A model generated the notes under the pieces. It ran no database searches. It was given only the letters and a program-made list of their open reading frames with translations, and was not told the origin of the DNA. From Stenotrophomonas cyclobalanopsidis (GTDB taxonomy: Bacteria; Pseudomonadota; Gammaproteobacteria; Xanthomonadales; Xanthomonadaceae), in assembly GCF_008710035.1 (NCBI RefSeq), contig NZ_VYKI01000033.1, positions 1-39,891 of the forward strand: DNA of 39,891 nt, given 5' to 3'. Below are positions 32,496-39,891 of this stretch, piece after piece; within the stretch, counting starts at the first letter, position 1, and every line of letters starts with the position of its first letter. The translations under genes and the position numbers were made by a program.

Positions 32496-32667
32496 CTACT
32501 TGCGGAGGCCCCGGATGCGCTACTCTTCAAAATCTTTGTCCATACAAATCCGCAGCCGGCACGGAAACCGGTGCGCCAATCCGATAAACAATGCCCGCGA
32601 AGCCTGCTAGGATTGGCGCTTCGCTTCAATCAACCCGGCCGTGGGATCGGCCCCGGAGACTCTCTGA

Positions 32668-33741
32668 ATGACCCGTATTATCGAGTTCCTGATCGCCTTG
32701 GGGATCGTGGCTGGCCTGTTCGTCATTATTGGCGTCTGTCTGCCGGGCGAGCGTCACATCACCGAAAGCATCGAGACCAACCGCAAGATGACGATCGTGT
32801 ACGACACGGTCAACAGCCTGCGCCGCTTCAAGGACTGGAACCCGCTGGTACTGCGCGATCCCGCCGTTGATCTGAAGCTGTCCGGCCCGGCCTCCGGCGT
32901 CGGCGCCACTCTCGACTTCTCTTCCAAGGACCTGGGTAACGGTTCCTGGAAGATCACCGAGTCGGAAGAGAACAAGCGCGTTGTGATCGCCGTCGAAGAC
33001 CCGACCAAGGGCCACGACAAGGTGACCACCTTCACCCTGGAGCCGACCGGCAAGGGTGGCCGTAACGTCAAGATCACCCAGGATTACTCGGTGAAGTACG
33101 GCTTCGACCTGTTCGGCCGCTACGCAGGCCTGTACGTCAGCCGCCAGATCGGCGATGACATCAAGATGGGTCTGTCGCGCATGGCGAACATGCTGGCCAC
33201 CGTGCCGAACGTCGACTACCGCACCGCCGAAGCCCCGCTGACCGATCTGGCGATCGTGGAAGTGCCGGCCGAAGACCTGCTGGTCGTCAACGCCGGTAAC
33301 GTCGACCGCGGCCAGGACACCATCACCAAGTCCATCAAGGACAACCAGGAGTGGATCAAGCGCGTGATGGAGGCCAATGGTCTCGAAGCCGCTGGCCCGT
33401 TCCGCATCATCACCACCGATTTCGGTGCTGAGAAGTACGCCTTCGACATCGCCCAGCCGGTGAAGAAGAAGGGTACCGAAGGCACCGCCGCTGAAGAACT
33501 CAGCGTCAAGATCGACGGTGGCGCACCGGTGAAGTATGTCCGCGTTGCTCCGCATCGTTCGGCCCACGCGGCCTACACCGGCCACATGGCTGGCCTGGAC
33601 ATCGCCCGCAACGCCCTGCGTGCCTGGGCTGTGACCAACGGTTCGGAAGTGGTCGATCGCCCGTACGAATCCTGGAAGGACGGTCTGGACAAGTCGTTCA
33701 CCCCGGAAGGTACCTACGACATCTACTGGGCCGTCAAGTAA
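32668..33741 (+). CDS. Membrane-anchored SRPBCC / GyrI-like protein
   Basis: A 357-residue protein. Residues about 5-25 form one hydrophobic anchor (EFLIALGIVAGLFVIIGV); residues about 30-185 are a SRPBCC (START-like) ligand-binding domain with RRFKDWNPLV; residues about 190-357 resemble the GyrI-like/effector-binding domain (AIVEVPAEDLLVVNAGNVDR). The exposed part is rich in lysine and glutamate with AAG/GGT codons, as in well-expressed genes. GGAGA precedes the start. The ligand and role are unknown. A very strong terminator follows, so it is transcribed alone. Confidence 0.88.
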   Translation: MTRIIEFLIALGIVAGLFVIIGVCLPGERHITESIETNRKMTIVYDTVNSLRRFKDWNPLVLRDPAVDLKLSGPASGVGATLDFSSKDLGNGSWKITESEENKRVVIAVEDPTKGHDKVTTFTLEPTGKGGRNVKITQDYSVKYGFDLFGRYAGLYVSRQIGDDIKMGLSRMANMLATVPNVDYRTAEAPLTDLAIVEVPAEDLLVVNAGNVDRGQDTITKSIKDNQEWIKRVMEANGLEAAGPFRIITTDFGAEKYAFDIAQPVKKKGTEGTAAEELSVKIDGGAPVKYVRVAPHRSAHAAYTGHMAGLDIARNALRAWAVTNGSEVVDRPYESWKDGLDKSFTPEGTYDIYWAVK

Positions 33742-33772
33742 GCCTCGGCTGCCCCATGTAATGTTGGATACG

Positions 33773-33805
33773 AAAACGCGCCGCTTCCTGCGGCGCGTTT
33801 TTTTT
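33773..33805 (+). terminator. Strong rho-independent terminator after the SRPBCC gene
   Basis: Ten-pair stem AACGCGCCGC / GCGGCGCGTT with a TTCCT loop and a run of eight T's; AAAA on the left means it could also work in reverse. Confidence 0.96.
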
Positions 33806-33842
33806 GATCTGCGCCCCGTGGGGCGCTGCGCAAGGAGCAGTC

Positions 33843-34214
33843 ATGTTCAATCCGGAACGACGCGCGCGTAAACCTTCCCTGCTGGCCTGCCTGGGCGCGC
33901 TGCTGGCCGCGGCCTCGATCGGCCTGTCCGCCTATGCGGCGCACGGCGTGGCCGATCCGCTGGCCCAGCAGCATCTGAACATGGCCGCGCTGTATGCCTT
34001 CGCCCACGGCGCAGTGCTGCTGGCACTGGGCCCGCGCGCGCAGGGGGCCATCGCCCACCTGGGCCTGTATGTGCTGCTGCTGGGCGTGCTGCTGTTCTCC
34101 GGCAGCCTGGCCGGTGCGGCCCTGTGGCAGTGGCCGACGCGGCTTGCGCCGGTGGGCGGCACCACGCTGATGGCGGGCTGGGTGCTGCTGGCGATCAACG
34201 CGCTGAGGCGCTGA
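33843..34214 (+). CDS. DUF423-family membrane protein
   Basis: A 123-residue inner-membrane protein with four hydrophobic segments. The start MFNPERRARKPSLLACLGAL has AAGGAG upstream; the longer in-frame extension reaches back into the preceding terminator and is rejected. Family marks are GLSAYAAHGVADPLAQQHLN and PVGGTTLMAGWVLLA. Function is unknown for the family. REPs follow its stop codon. Confidence 0.9.
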   Translation: MFNPERRARKPSLLACLGALLAAASIGLSAYAAHGVADPLAQQHLNMAALYAFAHGAVLLALGPRAQGAIAHLGLYVLLLGVLLFSGSLAGAALWQWPTRLAPVGGTTLMAGWVLLAINALRR

Positions 34215-34233
34215 ACGCCGTTGCGACTACGGC

Positions 34234-34345
34234 CGCCGGGCACGGCCCGGCGCTACCGGTTCAGCGGGCGCCGTGTAGAGCCGAGCCCACGCTCGGCTGC
34301 TTTTGATCGGCGCAGCGAAGGAGCCGAGCATGGGCTCGGCGCTAC
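34234..34345. repeat. REP cluster between DUF423 and VanY-type genes
   Basis: GCCGGGCACGGCCCGGCGCT with CTAC ends at 34256; GTAGAGCCGAGCCCACGCTC begins at 34275; and a mirrored GAGCATGGGCTCGGCGCTAC ends at 34345. The last CTAC, read on the minus strand, contains the stop codon of the peptidase gene. Confidence 0.85.
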
Positions 34346-35151
34346 AGTGAGCCGTTCCAGCACCAGTGCCACGGCTCGTAGACGATGCCGTGCGGGTTGT
34401 CGCGCGGGTAACTCAGGCTGAAACCATGCCCACCGGCATTTTCCCGCAGCCAGGCAAACGCGTCCGTTGTTTCGAAGGATTCCTCGGCCGGGGCATCGCC
34501 CGGCGTGCCCATATCCAGCGCATGCCCGCTGTGGTGTTCACTGAACCCCGGTGCTGCGTTGACCTTGAGGATCTCGGCCACGCTCAGCCCGCGCGCGAGT
34601 TTCCGTTCGAAGATGCCCAGCTGGTACGCATGGCTGCGGAAGCCGGATATCGCATCCAGCGCCACCCCACCGCGCGCGGCATGCAGACGCATGCGGCGCC
34701 AGCCCTGCGCGGCGCCACGGCGCAGCCACAGCGGGCGGCCGAAGCGGTCGCGGCCAGCAGAATGCAGCACGCAGGGTTCGGCTTCCAGCGCCAGGCCGCT
34801 GTCCTGCGCGTAGTCCTGCGCATCCAGCCCCAGCTGCTGCAGGCGCTGCTGCAGGCCGGCCAGCGGCAGCCACTGCGTGTCCAGGGTCGCCGCAAACGGG
34901 CGCGCTGCGGCAGCGCCGTCCAGCAGCGCCAGCGCGTCCTCCACGCCGGGTTCGCGCGGCAGGTGCGGCACCAGCGAATGCACGCCCTGCGGCAGCACCG
35001 CCGCCAGGTAGCAGCCGTCGCGCTTGCGCCGCAGCACCCAGCGCGCACGCGCCAGCAGGCGCGCATCGAGGGTGCTGCGCGCACGCAGCAGGTCGGCCGG
35101 CCACAGTTCCACGGCCTCGGTGTTGATCAGCAGGGGGGCATGACGGTGCAT
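34342..35151 (-). CDS. M15-family (VanY-type) D-alanyl-D-alanine carboxypeptidase
   Basis: A 269-residue protein. The C-terminal domain has the zinc-site motifs SEHHSGHALDMG and EPWHWCW, plus SGFRSHAYQLGIF upstream, as in VanY/DacB-type peptidases. The N-terminal half (about residues 1-130) is not part of the usual catalytic core and carries no signal peptide. The likely role is cutting the terminal D-Ala of peptidoglycan peptides. It starts 9 bases past the PH-like gene, so it probably ends the SPFH operon. Its TAG stop codon lies in a REP head. Confidence 0.88.
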   Translation of the reverse strand: MHRHAPLLINTEAVELWPADLLRARSTLDARLLARARWVLRRKRDGCYLAAVLPQGVHSLVPHLPREPGVEDALALLDGAAAARPFAATLDTQWLPLAGLQQRLQQLGLDAQDYAQDSGLALEAEPCVLHSAGRDRFGRPLWLRRGAAQGWRRMRLHAARGGVALDAISGFRSHAYQLGIFERKLARGLSVAEILKVNAAPGFSEHHSGHALDMGTPGDAPAEESFETTDAFAWLRENAGGHGFSLSYPRDNPHGIVYEPWHWCWNGSL

Positions 35152-35160
35152 GCCCGCAGC

Positions 35161-35754
35161 TTACTGCGGTGGCGTAGTGGCAGCCACCTTGCGCAGCGCG
35201 TCCAGCAGGGCCTGCGGCCGGTCCAGGCTGAGCAGCAGGGTGCTGCCGCCGCGCACGGGAATCACCAGCGTGTGCTGGCGATCAGTGACCAGGGCAAAGC
35301 CCTTGCTGCCGCCCTGCAGGCGGAAGTGCCCCGAGTAGAAGCCCGGCATCGAGTAGCCGTTGGTCTTCATGCGCAGGCCATAGCGGCGGTCGCGGCCAAG
35401 GTCGACCACCTCGGCCTGGTCCAGCTGCATCTGTGCCACCGGCGTGCGGCGACGGTACAGGGTCGAGCGCACGTCCAGCACATCGCCCGCCAGGCTGACC
35501 CGGCGGCGGAAGAACGCGACGCCCAGGCCCGCACCTATCAGCACCAGCGTCGCCAGACTCCAGGCCGCGCTGCCCCACATCCGGAAGAACGGTGGCGACA
35601 GGGTGATCTCCATCCATGGCGCATCGGTCGGCGCGTCCTTCAGTTCGGCCCAGACACAGAGGGCAAAGACGAGCAGCAGCGGGCCCAGGATCCACAGCAC
35701 GCGCAGCGGCGAACTTTCGGCAACGTCGAACGTGCGTGGGTCGCTGCCGCTCAT
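35161..35754 (-). CDS. PH-like-domain membrane protein
   Basis: A 197-residue protein. The start MSGSDPRTFDVAESSPLRVL overlaps the hydrolase stop codon (ATGA). Two hydrophobic segments (about residues 20-38 and 62-82) are followed by a bacterial PH-like beta-rich domain (RRVSLAGDVLDVRSTLYRRR to the C-terminus). A membrane-surface binding role is plausible but not shown. It belongs to the SPFH operon. Confidence 0.78.
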   Translation of the reverse strand: MSGSDPRTFDVAESSPLRVLWILGPLLLVFALCVWAELKDAPTDAPWMEITLSPPFFRMWGSAAWSLATLVLIGAGLGVAFFRRRVSLAGDVLDVRSTLYRRRTPVAQMQLDQAEVVDLGRDRRYGLRMKTNGYSMPGFYSGHFRLQGGSKGFALVTDRQHTLVIPVRGGSTLLLSLDRPQALLDALRKVAATTPPQ

Positions 35755-37040
35755 CGCTGCGCCTCCACCCAGCGCGCCACGTCGGCAATCAGGGTCGTGT
35801 CGACGTGCCCGGGCTGGGCGTACTCCTTCAGCGAGCTGGGGCCGCTGCCTGCCACGCCGATATGGTTCAGGGCCGGGTAGGCCTGCCACTGCACATCCTT
35901 GCGGCCCTGCAACGCCTGCTTCCACAGCTGCCAATCGGCGTCGGGCACCTGGAAATCGCGACCACCGTGCAGCATCAGCAGCGGCGTGCGCAGTGCCTTG
36001 GCATCGGCCCGTGCGTTGACCACCTCGATGCTCTTCCAGAACGTCTGCGGTACGCCCAGCGGCAGGTCGCTGGCGGCGACCGGTGCGCTGCCGCGGGCGG
36101 CGGCGATCTGGGCGTCCAGTTTGTCCAGGAACGCCTGTTCCGGCGCGCTGATGTCACCGGCCAGGCTGAGCAGGTAGCGGTTCTGCTCGGGTAGCAGTTC
36201 CAGCAGGGTGCGTGCCGGTGCCGCCCACAGGATCGCGCCGCGCGCCTGTGGCCAGCGGCTGGCGATGCGCGGGGCCAGCATGCCGCCCTGGCTGTGCCCA
36301 AGCACGAACACCCGGCGGCCATCGATGCGCGGATCGGCGGCCAGCGCGGTCAGTGCGGCCACCGCGTCATCGGTGGTTTCGTCATCGACGGTGAAGCTGC
36401 CGCTCTGGAAATCCTGCGGACGGGCGAGGGTGCGCTTGTCATAGCGCAGCACTGCGATGCCCTGTGCGGCCAGGCTGCGGGCGATATCCAGGAACGGGCG
36501 GCTGGCGCCGATGGTTTCGTCACGGTCCTGCGGGCCCGAGCCATGTACCAGCAGCACCGCCGGGAACGGCCCCTTGCCCTTTGGCAGGGCCAGCGTGCCC
36601 GGCAATGCGCCGCGCGCCTGCGGTAGGCTGAACTCTGTCTCTGCGTAATTCGCATCGGCCGGTGGCGGTGCTGCCTTGGCTGCGGGGGCAGGGCGCAGCA
36701 TCAGGCCGGTCACCTTGTCCTGTGCGTCCACCGCCACCTGTGCGACCACCGCGCCACTGGCGAACTGCAGCGGCACCTCGACCACGTGCACGCCCTGCTG
36801 TTCGCTGCTGTGGGCGGCGCCGCGCTGCTTCAGCTCACCCAGCGATTGCCACAGCCCCTGCAGCTTGTCGGCCGGTACGGCGCTGGCCATCTGCGGGGTG
36901 AACATCGCCTCGGCCTCGGCCATGCGCCCGGCCTGCAGGTGGTCCAGCAGCTGCGACGCGACCTGCTGCGGTTCGGCGGCGAGGGCGCCGCCGCTGAAGG
37001 CGGCCAGGGCGACGGCGAACAGGGAGGAGTGCAGGCGCAT
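35751..37040 (-). CDS. Secreted alpha/beta hydrolase with N-terminal DUF3887-like domain
   Basis: A 429-residue protein. The ATG at 37040 is preferred over a GTG at 37046 because AAGGAG then sits at normal spacing. It has a signal peptide ending near LAAE (residue about 22) and a DUF3887-like domain to about residue 115. The hydrolase domain has VLLVHGSGPQDRDETIG, nucleophile elbow GHSQGGML (Ser250), LMLHGGRDFQVPD and a late histidine in NHIG. The substrate is unknown; it could be an esterase or peptidase. The start lies 2 nt past the DUF4177 stop codon. Confidence 0.88.
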   Translation of the reverse strand: MRLHSSLFAVALAAFSGGALAAEPQQVASQLLDHLQAGRMAEAEAMFTPQMASAVPADKLQGLWQSLGELKQRGAAHSSEQQGVHVVEVPLQFASGAVVAQVAVDAQDKVTGLMLRPAPAAKAAPPPADANYAETEFSLPQARGALPGTLALPKGKGPFPAVLLVHGSGPQDRDETIGASRPFLDIARSLAAQGIAVLRYDKRTLARPQDFQSGSFTVDDETTDDAVAALTALAADPRIDGRRVFVLGHSQGGMLAPRIASRWPQARGAILWAAPARTLLELLPEQNRYLLSLAGDISAPEQAFLDKLDAQIAAARGSAPVAASDLPLGVPQTFWKSIEVVNARADAKALRTPLLMLHGGRDFQVPDADWQLWKQALQGRKDVQWQAYPALNHIGVAGSGPSSLKEYAQPGHVDTTLIADVARWVEAQR

Positions 37041-37042
37041 GG

Positions 37043-37222
37043 TCACTGCTCCTTCTTGAAGACCAGCATGGCCGGACGCATCGGCGCCGGGATGATGATG
37101 TTGACCAGTTCCCAGCCGAGCTGGCCCTGGCGGCTCAGTTCGGCCTGGATGTCCTCCGGCTTCTGCACGCCCATCAGCGATGTTTTGACTTCAACGGTCA
37201 GGTAGCTCCAGCGCTTGCTCAT
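37043..37222 (-). CDS. DUF4177-like small protein
   Basis: A 59-residue protein starting MSKRWSYLTVEVKTSLMG and containing LGWELVNIIIPAPMRPAMLV, the pattern of the DUF4177 family. GGAGG precedes the start, and its ATG overlaps the RHH stop codon (ATGA). No function is known. It is too short for many gene finders. Confidence 0.8.
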   Translation of the reverse strand: MSKRWSYLTVEVKTSLMGVQKPEDIQAELSRQGQLGWELVNIIIPAPMRPAMLVFKKEQ

Positions 37223-37398
37223 TCCTTGTCCTCCGACGATGGCTTGGGTTTGGGCAGGCGTCCTGCCTTGCGCAGGGCGTCGCGCAGTACGTATTCGATC
37301 TGCGCGTTGAGGCTGCGCAACTCGTCGTCAGCCCAGCGCTGCGCGGCGGCCAGGACATCGGCGTTGATACGCAGCGGATAGGCTTTCTTCTCACTCAT
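37219..37398 (-). CDS. Arc-type ribbon-helix-helix DNA-binding protein
   Basis: A 59-residue protein starting MSEKKAYPLRINADVLAAAQ, with AGGAG upstream. The short beta strand YPLRIN is followed by two helices ending YVLRDALRKAGRL, the Arc/MetJ plan, then a charged tail (KPSSEDKE). It lies 42 bp past the SPFH stop codon and overlaps the DUF4177 gene by 4 nt. RHH proteins bind paired operator boxes as dimers of dimers; two such boxes precede this operon. The likely role is autoregulation; an antitoxin role is possible but no toxin gene is seen. Confidence 0.85.
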   Translation of the reverse strand: MSEKKAYPLRINADVLAAAQRWADDELRSLNAQIEYVLRDALRKAGRLPKPKPSSEDKE

Positions 37399-37440
37399 GC
37401 AAGCTCCTGGCGGGGCGGTGGGGTGCCCCGTTGCGAGGGT

Positions 37441-38322
37441 TCAGTACAGCGAACCAGCGTTGACGACCGGCTGGGTGCCGCGGTCCGAGCAAAGCACGGT
37501 CAGCAGGTTGCTGACCATGTGCGCCTTGCGTTCCTCATCCAGCTGCACCACGCCGTTCTTCTGCAGTTCGGCCAGGGCCATTTCAACCATGCCCACCGCA
37601 CCGGCGACGATGCGGGTACGCGCGGCGATCACCGCGTTGGCCTGCTGGCGCTGCAGCATCGCCTGGGCGATCTCGGCGGCGTAGGCGAGGTGGCTGATGC
37701 GCGCGTCGATCACCTGCACGCCGGCGTCGGCCAGGCGCTCGGCCAGTTCGTTCTTCAGGTGCTGGGAAATCTCGCTGGCGTGGCTGCGCAGGGCCAGCTG
37801 GCCCTCTTCATGCTGGTCGTACGGGTAGCTGGTGGCCATCGCGCGCAGCGCCGATTCGGACTGGATGTGCACGAAGCTCTCGTAGTCGTCCACGTTGTAG
37901 ACCGCCTCGGAGGCATCGATCACCTGCCAGACGATCACCGCGGCGATCTCGATCGGGCTGCCGTCCAGCTCATTGACCTTCAGCTTGCCGCTTTCGAAGT
38001 TGCGCACGCGCTGGCTGACCCGGCGCTTGCTGTAGAAGGGGTTGTTCCAGCGCAGACCGTTGTCCTTGACGGTGCCCACGTACTTGCCGAACAGGCTCAG
38101 TACCGCCGCCTGGTTGGGCTGCACCGTGTACAGGCCGGCCAGCGCGAAGATGGCCATCGCGGCAATCAGCAGGCCGCCGAACATCATGGCCAGGTTTGGC
38201 GAGCCGGCGCTTGCCTTGGCCGCGACCCCAAAGACGAACAGTGCGCCGCCGGCCAGTGCGACGAGCAGGGCGCCCGCCAGCGTGCCCAGGCCGTTGAGGG
38301 AGGAAAGCGACTTCTCTTTCAT
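37441..38322 (-). CDS. SPFH/Band 7 domain membrane protein
   Basis: A 293-residue inner-membrane protein of the stomatin/prohibitin class. Two hydrophobic segments (residues about 13-34 and 46-66) are followed by the SPFH domain (TVQPNQAAVLSLFGKYVGTV, IEIAAVIVWQVIDASEAVYN) and a helical C-terminus with AEIAQAMLQRQQANAVIAAR. Such proteins build membrane scaffolds and affect protease or stress responses. AAGGA precedes the start. It is the first gene of the operon and divergent from purT. Confidence 0.92.
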   Translation of the reverse strand: MKEKSLSSLNGLGTLAGALLVALAGGALFVFGVAAKASAGSPNLAMMFGGLLIAAMAIFALAGLYTVQPNQAAVLSLFGKYVGTVKDNGLRWNNPFYSKRRVSQRVRNFESGKLKVNELDGSPIEIAAVIVWQVIDASEAVYNVDDYESFVHIQSESALRAMATSYPYDQHEEGQLALRSHASEISQHLKNELAERLADAGVQVIDARISHLAYAAEIAQAMLQRQQANAVIAARTRIVAGAVGMVEMALAELQKNGVVQLDEERKAHMVSNLLTVLCSDRGTQPVVNAGSLY

Positions 38323-38350
38323 GGCAGTACGTCCTTGAGGGTTCGAAAGA

Positions 38351-38371
38351 AAGATATCAAATTGATATCAA
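38351..38371. promoter_or_regulatory. Paired TTGATATCAA-like operator boxes
   Basis: AAGATATCAA (38351-38360) and the perfect palindrome TTGATATCAA (38362-38371) are spaced 11 bp apart, one helical turn. Together the inner part GATATCAAATTGATATC is also a perfect 17-bp palindrome. The spacing is what paired ribbon-helix-helix dimers use. It lies 29 bp before the SPFH start codon in the divergent SPFH/purT region. Confidence 0.65.
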
Positions 38372-38453
38372 CCCAAAAGTACCGTTCGTCGGCTGGCCAG
38401 GGCAGACCGGCTAGAATGCCCACCCGCCTTCACATCGCTGCCGGACCCCCGCC

Positions 38454-39641
38454 ATGGCCAAGCTTGGAACCCCGTTGTCCCCCTCCGCCACCCGCGTGCT
38501 GCTGCTGGGCTCGGGCGAACTTGGCAAGGAAGTGGCCATCGAACTGCAGCGCCTGGGCGTGGAGGTGATTGCCGCCGACCGCTATGCCGATGCCCCGGCC
38601 ATGCAGGTCGCGCACCGCTCGCACGTGATCGACATGCTCGATGCGATGGCGCTGCGCGCGCTGATCGCCCAAGAGCAGCCGCACCTGGTGGTGCCGGAAA
38701 TCGAAGCCATCCACACCGAGACCCTGGTCCAGCTGGAACAGGAGCAGGGCCTGCGGGTGATCCCGACTGCACGCGCCGCACGCCTGACCATGGACCGCGA
38801 AGGCATCCGCCGCCTGGCCGCCGAGACCCTGGACCTGCCGACCTCGCCGTACCGTTTCGTCGATACCGAAGCCGAGTACCGCGCCGCCGTGGCCGCCATC
38901 GGCCTGCCGTGCGTGGTCAAGCCGGTGATGTCGTCCTCGGGCAAGGGCCAGAGCACGCTGCGCAGCGAGGCGGACATCGCCCCGGCGTGGGACTACGCGC
39001 AGACCGGCGGCCGTGCCGGTGCCGGCCGCTGCATCGTCGAAGGCTTCATCGATTTCGATTACGAGATCACCCTGCTGACCGTGCGCCATGCCGGCGGCAC
39101 CTCGTTCTGCGCGCCGATCGGCCACCTGCAGAAGGACGGTGACTACCGCGAAAGCTGGCAGCCGCAGCCGATGTCCAGCGCCGCGCTGGCGCGTGCCGAA
39201 GAAATCTCGCGCGCGATCACCGATGACCTCGGTGGTTGGGGCCTGTTTGGCGTGGAGCTGTTCGTGAAGGGCGACGAGGTGTGGTTCAGCGAAGTGTCGC
39301 CGCGCCCGCACGACACCGGCCTGGTGACCCTGGTCTCGCAGGAGCTGAGCGAATTCGCCCTGCACGCACGCGCGATCCTGGGCCTGCCGATTCCGGTGAT
39401 CCGCCAGAGCGGCCCGTCGGCCTCGTGCGCGCTGCTGGCGCATGGCGAGGGCGTGCCGTACTTCAACAACGTGGCCGCCGCGCTGCAGGTGCCGGACACC
39501 GCCGTGCGCCTGTTCGGCAAGCCGAGCGTGCATGGCCACCGCCGCGTGGGCGTGATCCTGGCGCGCGCCGCGACCATCGACGAGGCCCGCGCCATCGCGC
39601 GTGATGCGGCCGAAGCCATCGGCGTCGAACTGCGCCCGTAA
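38454..39641 (+). CDS. purT: Formate-dependent phosphoribosylglycinamide formyltransferase
   Basis: A 395-residue ATP-grasp enzyme that makes formyl-GAR from GAR, formate and ATP in purine synthesis. The N-terminal LLLGSGELGKEVAIELQRLG, the ATP-grasp VVKPVMSSSGKGQSTLR and the SEVSPRPHDTGLVTL metal-binding block are all in place. No Shine-Dalgarno is evident before the ATG. REPs follow immediately after the stop codon. Full length and normal. Confidence 0.96.
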   Translation: MAKLGTPLSPSATRVLLLGSGELGKEVAIELQRLGVEVIAADRYADAPAMQVAHRSHVIDMLDAMALRALIAQEQPHLVVPEIEAIHTETLVQLEQEQGLRVIPTARAARLTMDREGIRRLAAETLDLPTSPYRFVDTEAEYRAAVAAIGLPCVVKPVMSSSGKGQSTLRSEADIAPAWDYAQTGGRAGAGRCIVEGFIDFDYEITLLTVRHAGGTSFCAPIGHLQKDGDYRESWQPQPMSSAALARAEEISRAITDDLGGWGLFGVELFVKGDEVWFSEVSPRPHDTGLVTLVSQELSEFALHARAILGLPIPVIRQSGPSASCALLAHGEGVPYFNNVAAALQVPDTAVRLFGKPSVHGHRRVGVILARAATIDEARAIARDAAEAIGVELRP

Positions 39642-39644
39642 AAG

Positions 39645-39720
39645 GTAGCGCCGGGCCATGCCCGGCGACCGCATCCCGGTAGGTACCGACCGTTGGTCGG
39701 TACAGATTTCTGTGCGGTAG
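39645..39720 (+). repeat. REP array after purT
   Basis: GTAGCGCCGGGCCATGCCCG begins 4 nt past the purT stop; GTAGGTACCGACCGTTGGTC begins at 39679; and a third GTAG at 39717 starts GTAGCGCCAGGCTGCACCCG, whose stem is broken. All three heads face the same way. The broken one may mark the edge of the IS110-type element. Confidence 0.75.
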
Positions 39721-39780
39721 CGCCAGGCTGCACCCGACGGCTTGCCATGAACTGTGTGAGTCTTCTGTAGATACCGTGTT

Positions 39781-39800
39781 GTCCTTGCCTAGGCAAGGAC
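39781..39800. repeat. 20-bp perfect palindrome at the transposase stop codon
   Basis: GTCCTTGCCTAGGCAAGGAC is its own reverse complement and contains the TAG stop of the IS110-type gene. It may act as a hairpin at the element's 3' side. Confidence 0.7.
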
Positions 39801-39891
39801 GACTTCAGGCTCAAACGGTCGGCCGCTTTTCAGTACTCCCCAGACCAGGTGTATGAGCTTGCGCATCAGCGCACACATGATGACCTTGAAT
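39789..39891 (-). mobile_element. IS110-family transposase, 3' end (partial)
   Basis: About 34 codons read into the window from the right edge and end at TAG (39789). The peptide KVIMCALMRKLIHLVWGVLK followed by SGRPFEPEVVLA matches the C-terminal pattern of IS110/IS1111 recombinases (ARKLLxxxxxVLKxxxPF). The DEDD catalytic part lies outside. The 3' non-coding part of the element should extend left, up to about 39720. The match rests on a short tail, so the family is likely rather than certain. Confidence 0.7.

Noticed and set aside
37191..37394. A 67-residue Arg-rich minus-strand frame near the SPFH gene
   Set aside because: It is a shadow of the RHH gene in another frame; the RHH and DUF4177 frames have ribosome-binding sites and family patterns.
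37219..37398. Toxin-antitoxin pair with the RHH protein as antitoxin
   Set aside because: The neighbouring DUF4177 protein does not resemble any known toxin, and the operon boxes fit simple autoregulation; not excluded by experiment.

Overview
The window is high-GC, gene-dense proteobacterial DNA that I read as a Stenotrophomonas chromosome (S. maltophilia complex, Xanthomonadaceae). The basis is the protein set together with many short imperfect palindromes that begin GTAG (or end CTAC). These match the SMAG-type REP elements known from S. maltophilia. No rRNA, tRNA, CRISPR array or prophage is visible. The only mobile gene is the 3' end of an IS110-type transposase cut by the right edge.

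Layout. (1) 1-8665: a malonate utilisation locus on the minus strand, mdcA-C-D-E-G-B-H followed by a MatC-like carrier and a GntR/FCD regulator. It makes a biotin-independent malonate decarboxylase, the enzymes that build and load its 2'-(5''-triphosphoribosyl)-3'-dephospho-CoA prosthetic group, and a malonate importer. A direct repeat with an 11-bp period lies just upstream of mdcA. (2) 8837-13024: a TonB-dependent siderophore receptor with a Fur-box-like promoter, then malate:quinone oxidoreductase. (3) 13178-16284: a GNAT enzyme, a small membrane protein, and the divergent argP/argO pair. (4) 16460-27307: a peptide-use block with two secreted S9 peptidases and two peptide transporters (POT and OPT), plus a DUF819 membrane protein. 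The POT transporter is fused in frame behind a DUF1624 (HGSNAT-like) membrane protein. (5) 27416-30450: the minCDE division-site cluster on the minus strand, preceded by a GNAT gene and followed by a small HExxH protein. (6) 30602-34214: a NarL/DesR-type two-component system, a membrane-anchored SRPBCC/GyrI-like protein and a DUF423 protein. (7) 34342-38371: a minus-strand operon of SPFH protein, ribbon-helix-helix protein, DUF4177 protein, alpha/beta hydrolase, PH-like protein and VanY-type peptidase. Two TTGATATCAA-like boxes one helical turn apart precede it. (8) 38454-39891: purT, REPs and the IS110 fragment.

The items most worth following are the SPFH/RHH operon with its paired boxes; the DUF1624-POT fusion, which keeps a perfect TATAAT placed for a leaderless internal transcript; three genes whose TAG stop lies inside the GTAG head of a REP; and the IS110 end beside REPs. 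Most of the rest is ordinary chromosomal housekeeping or catabolic content.
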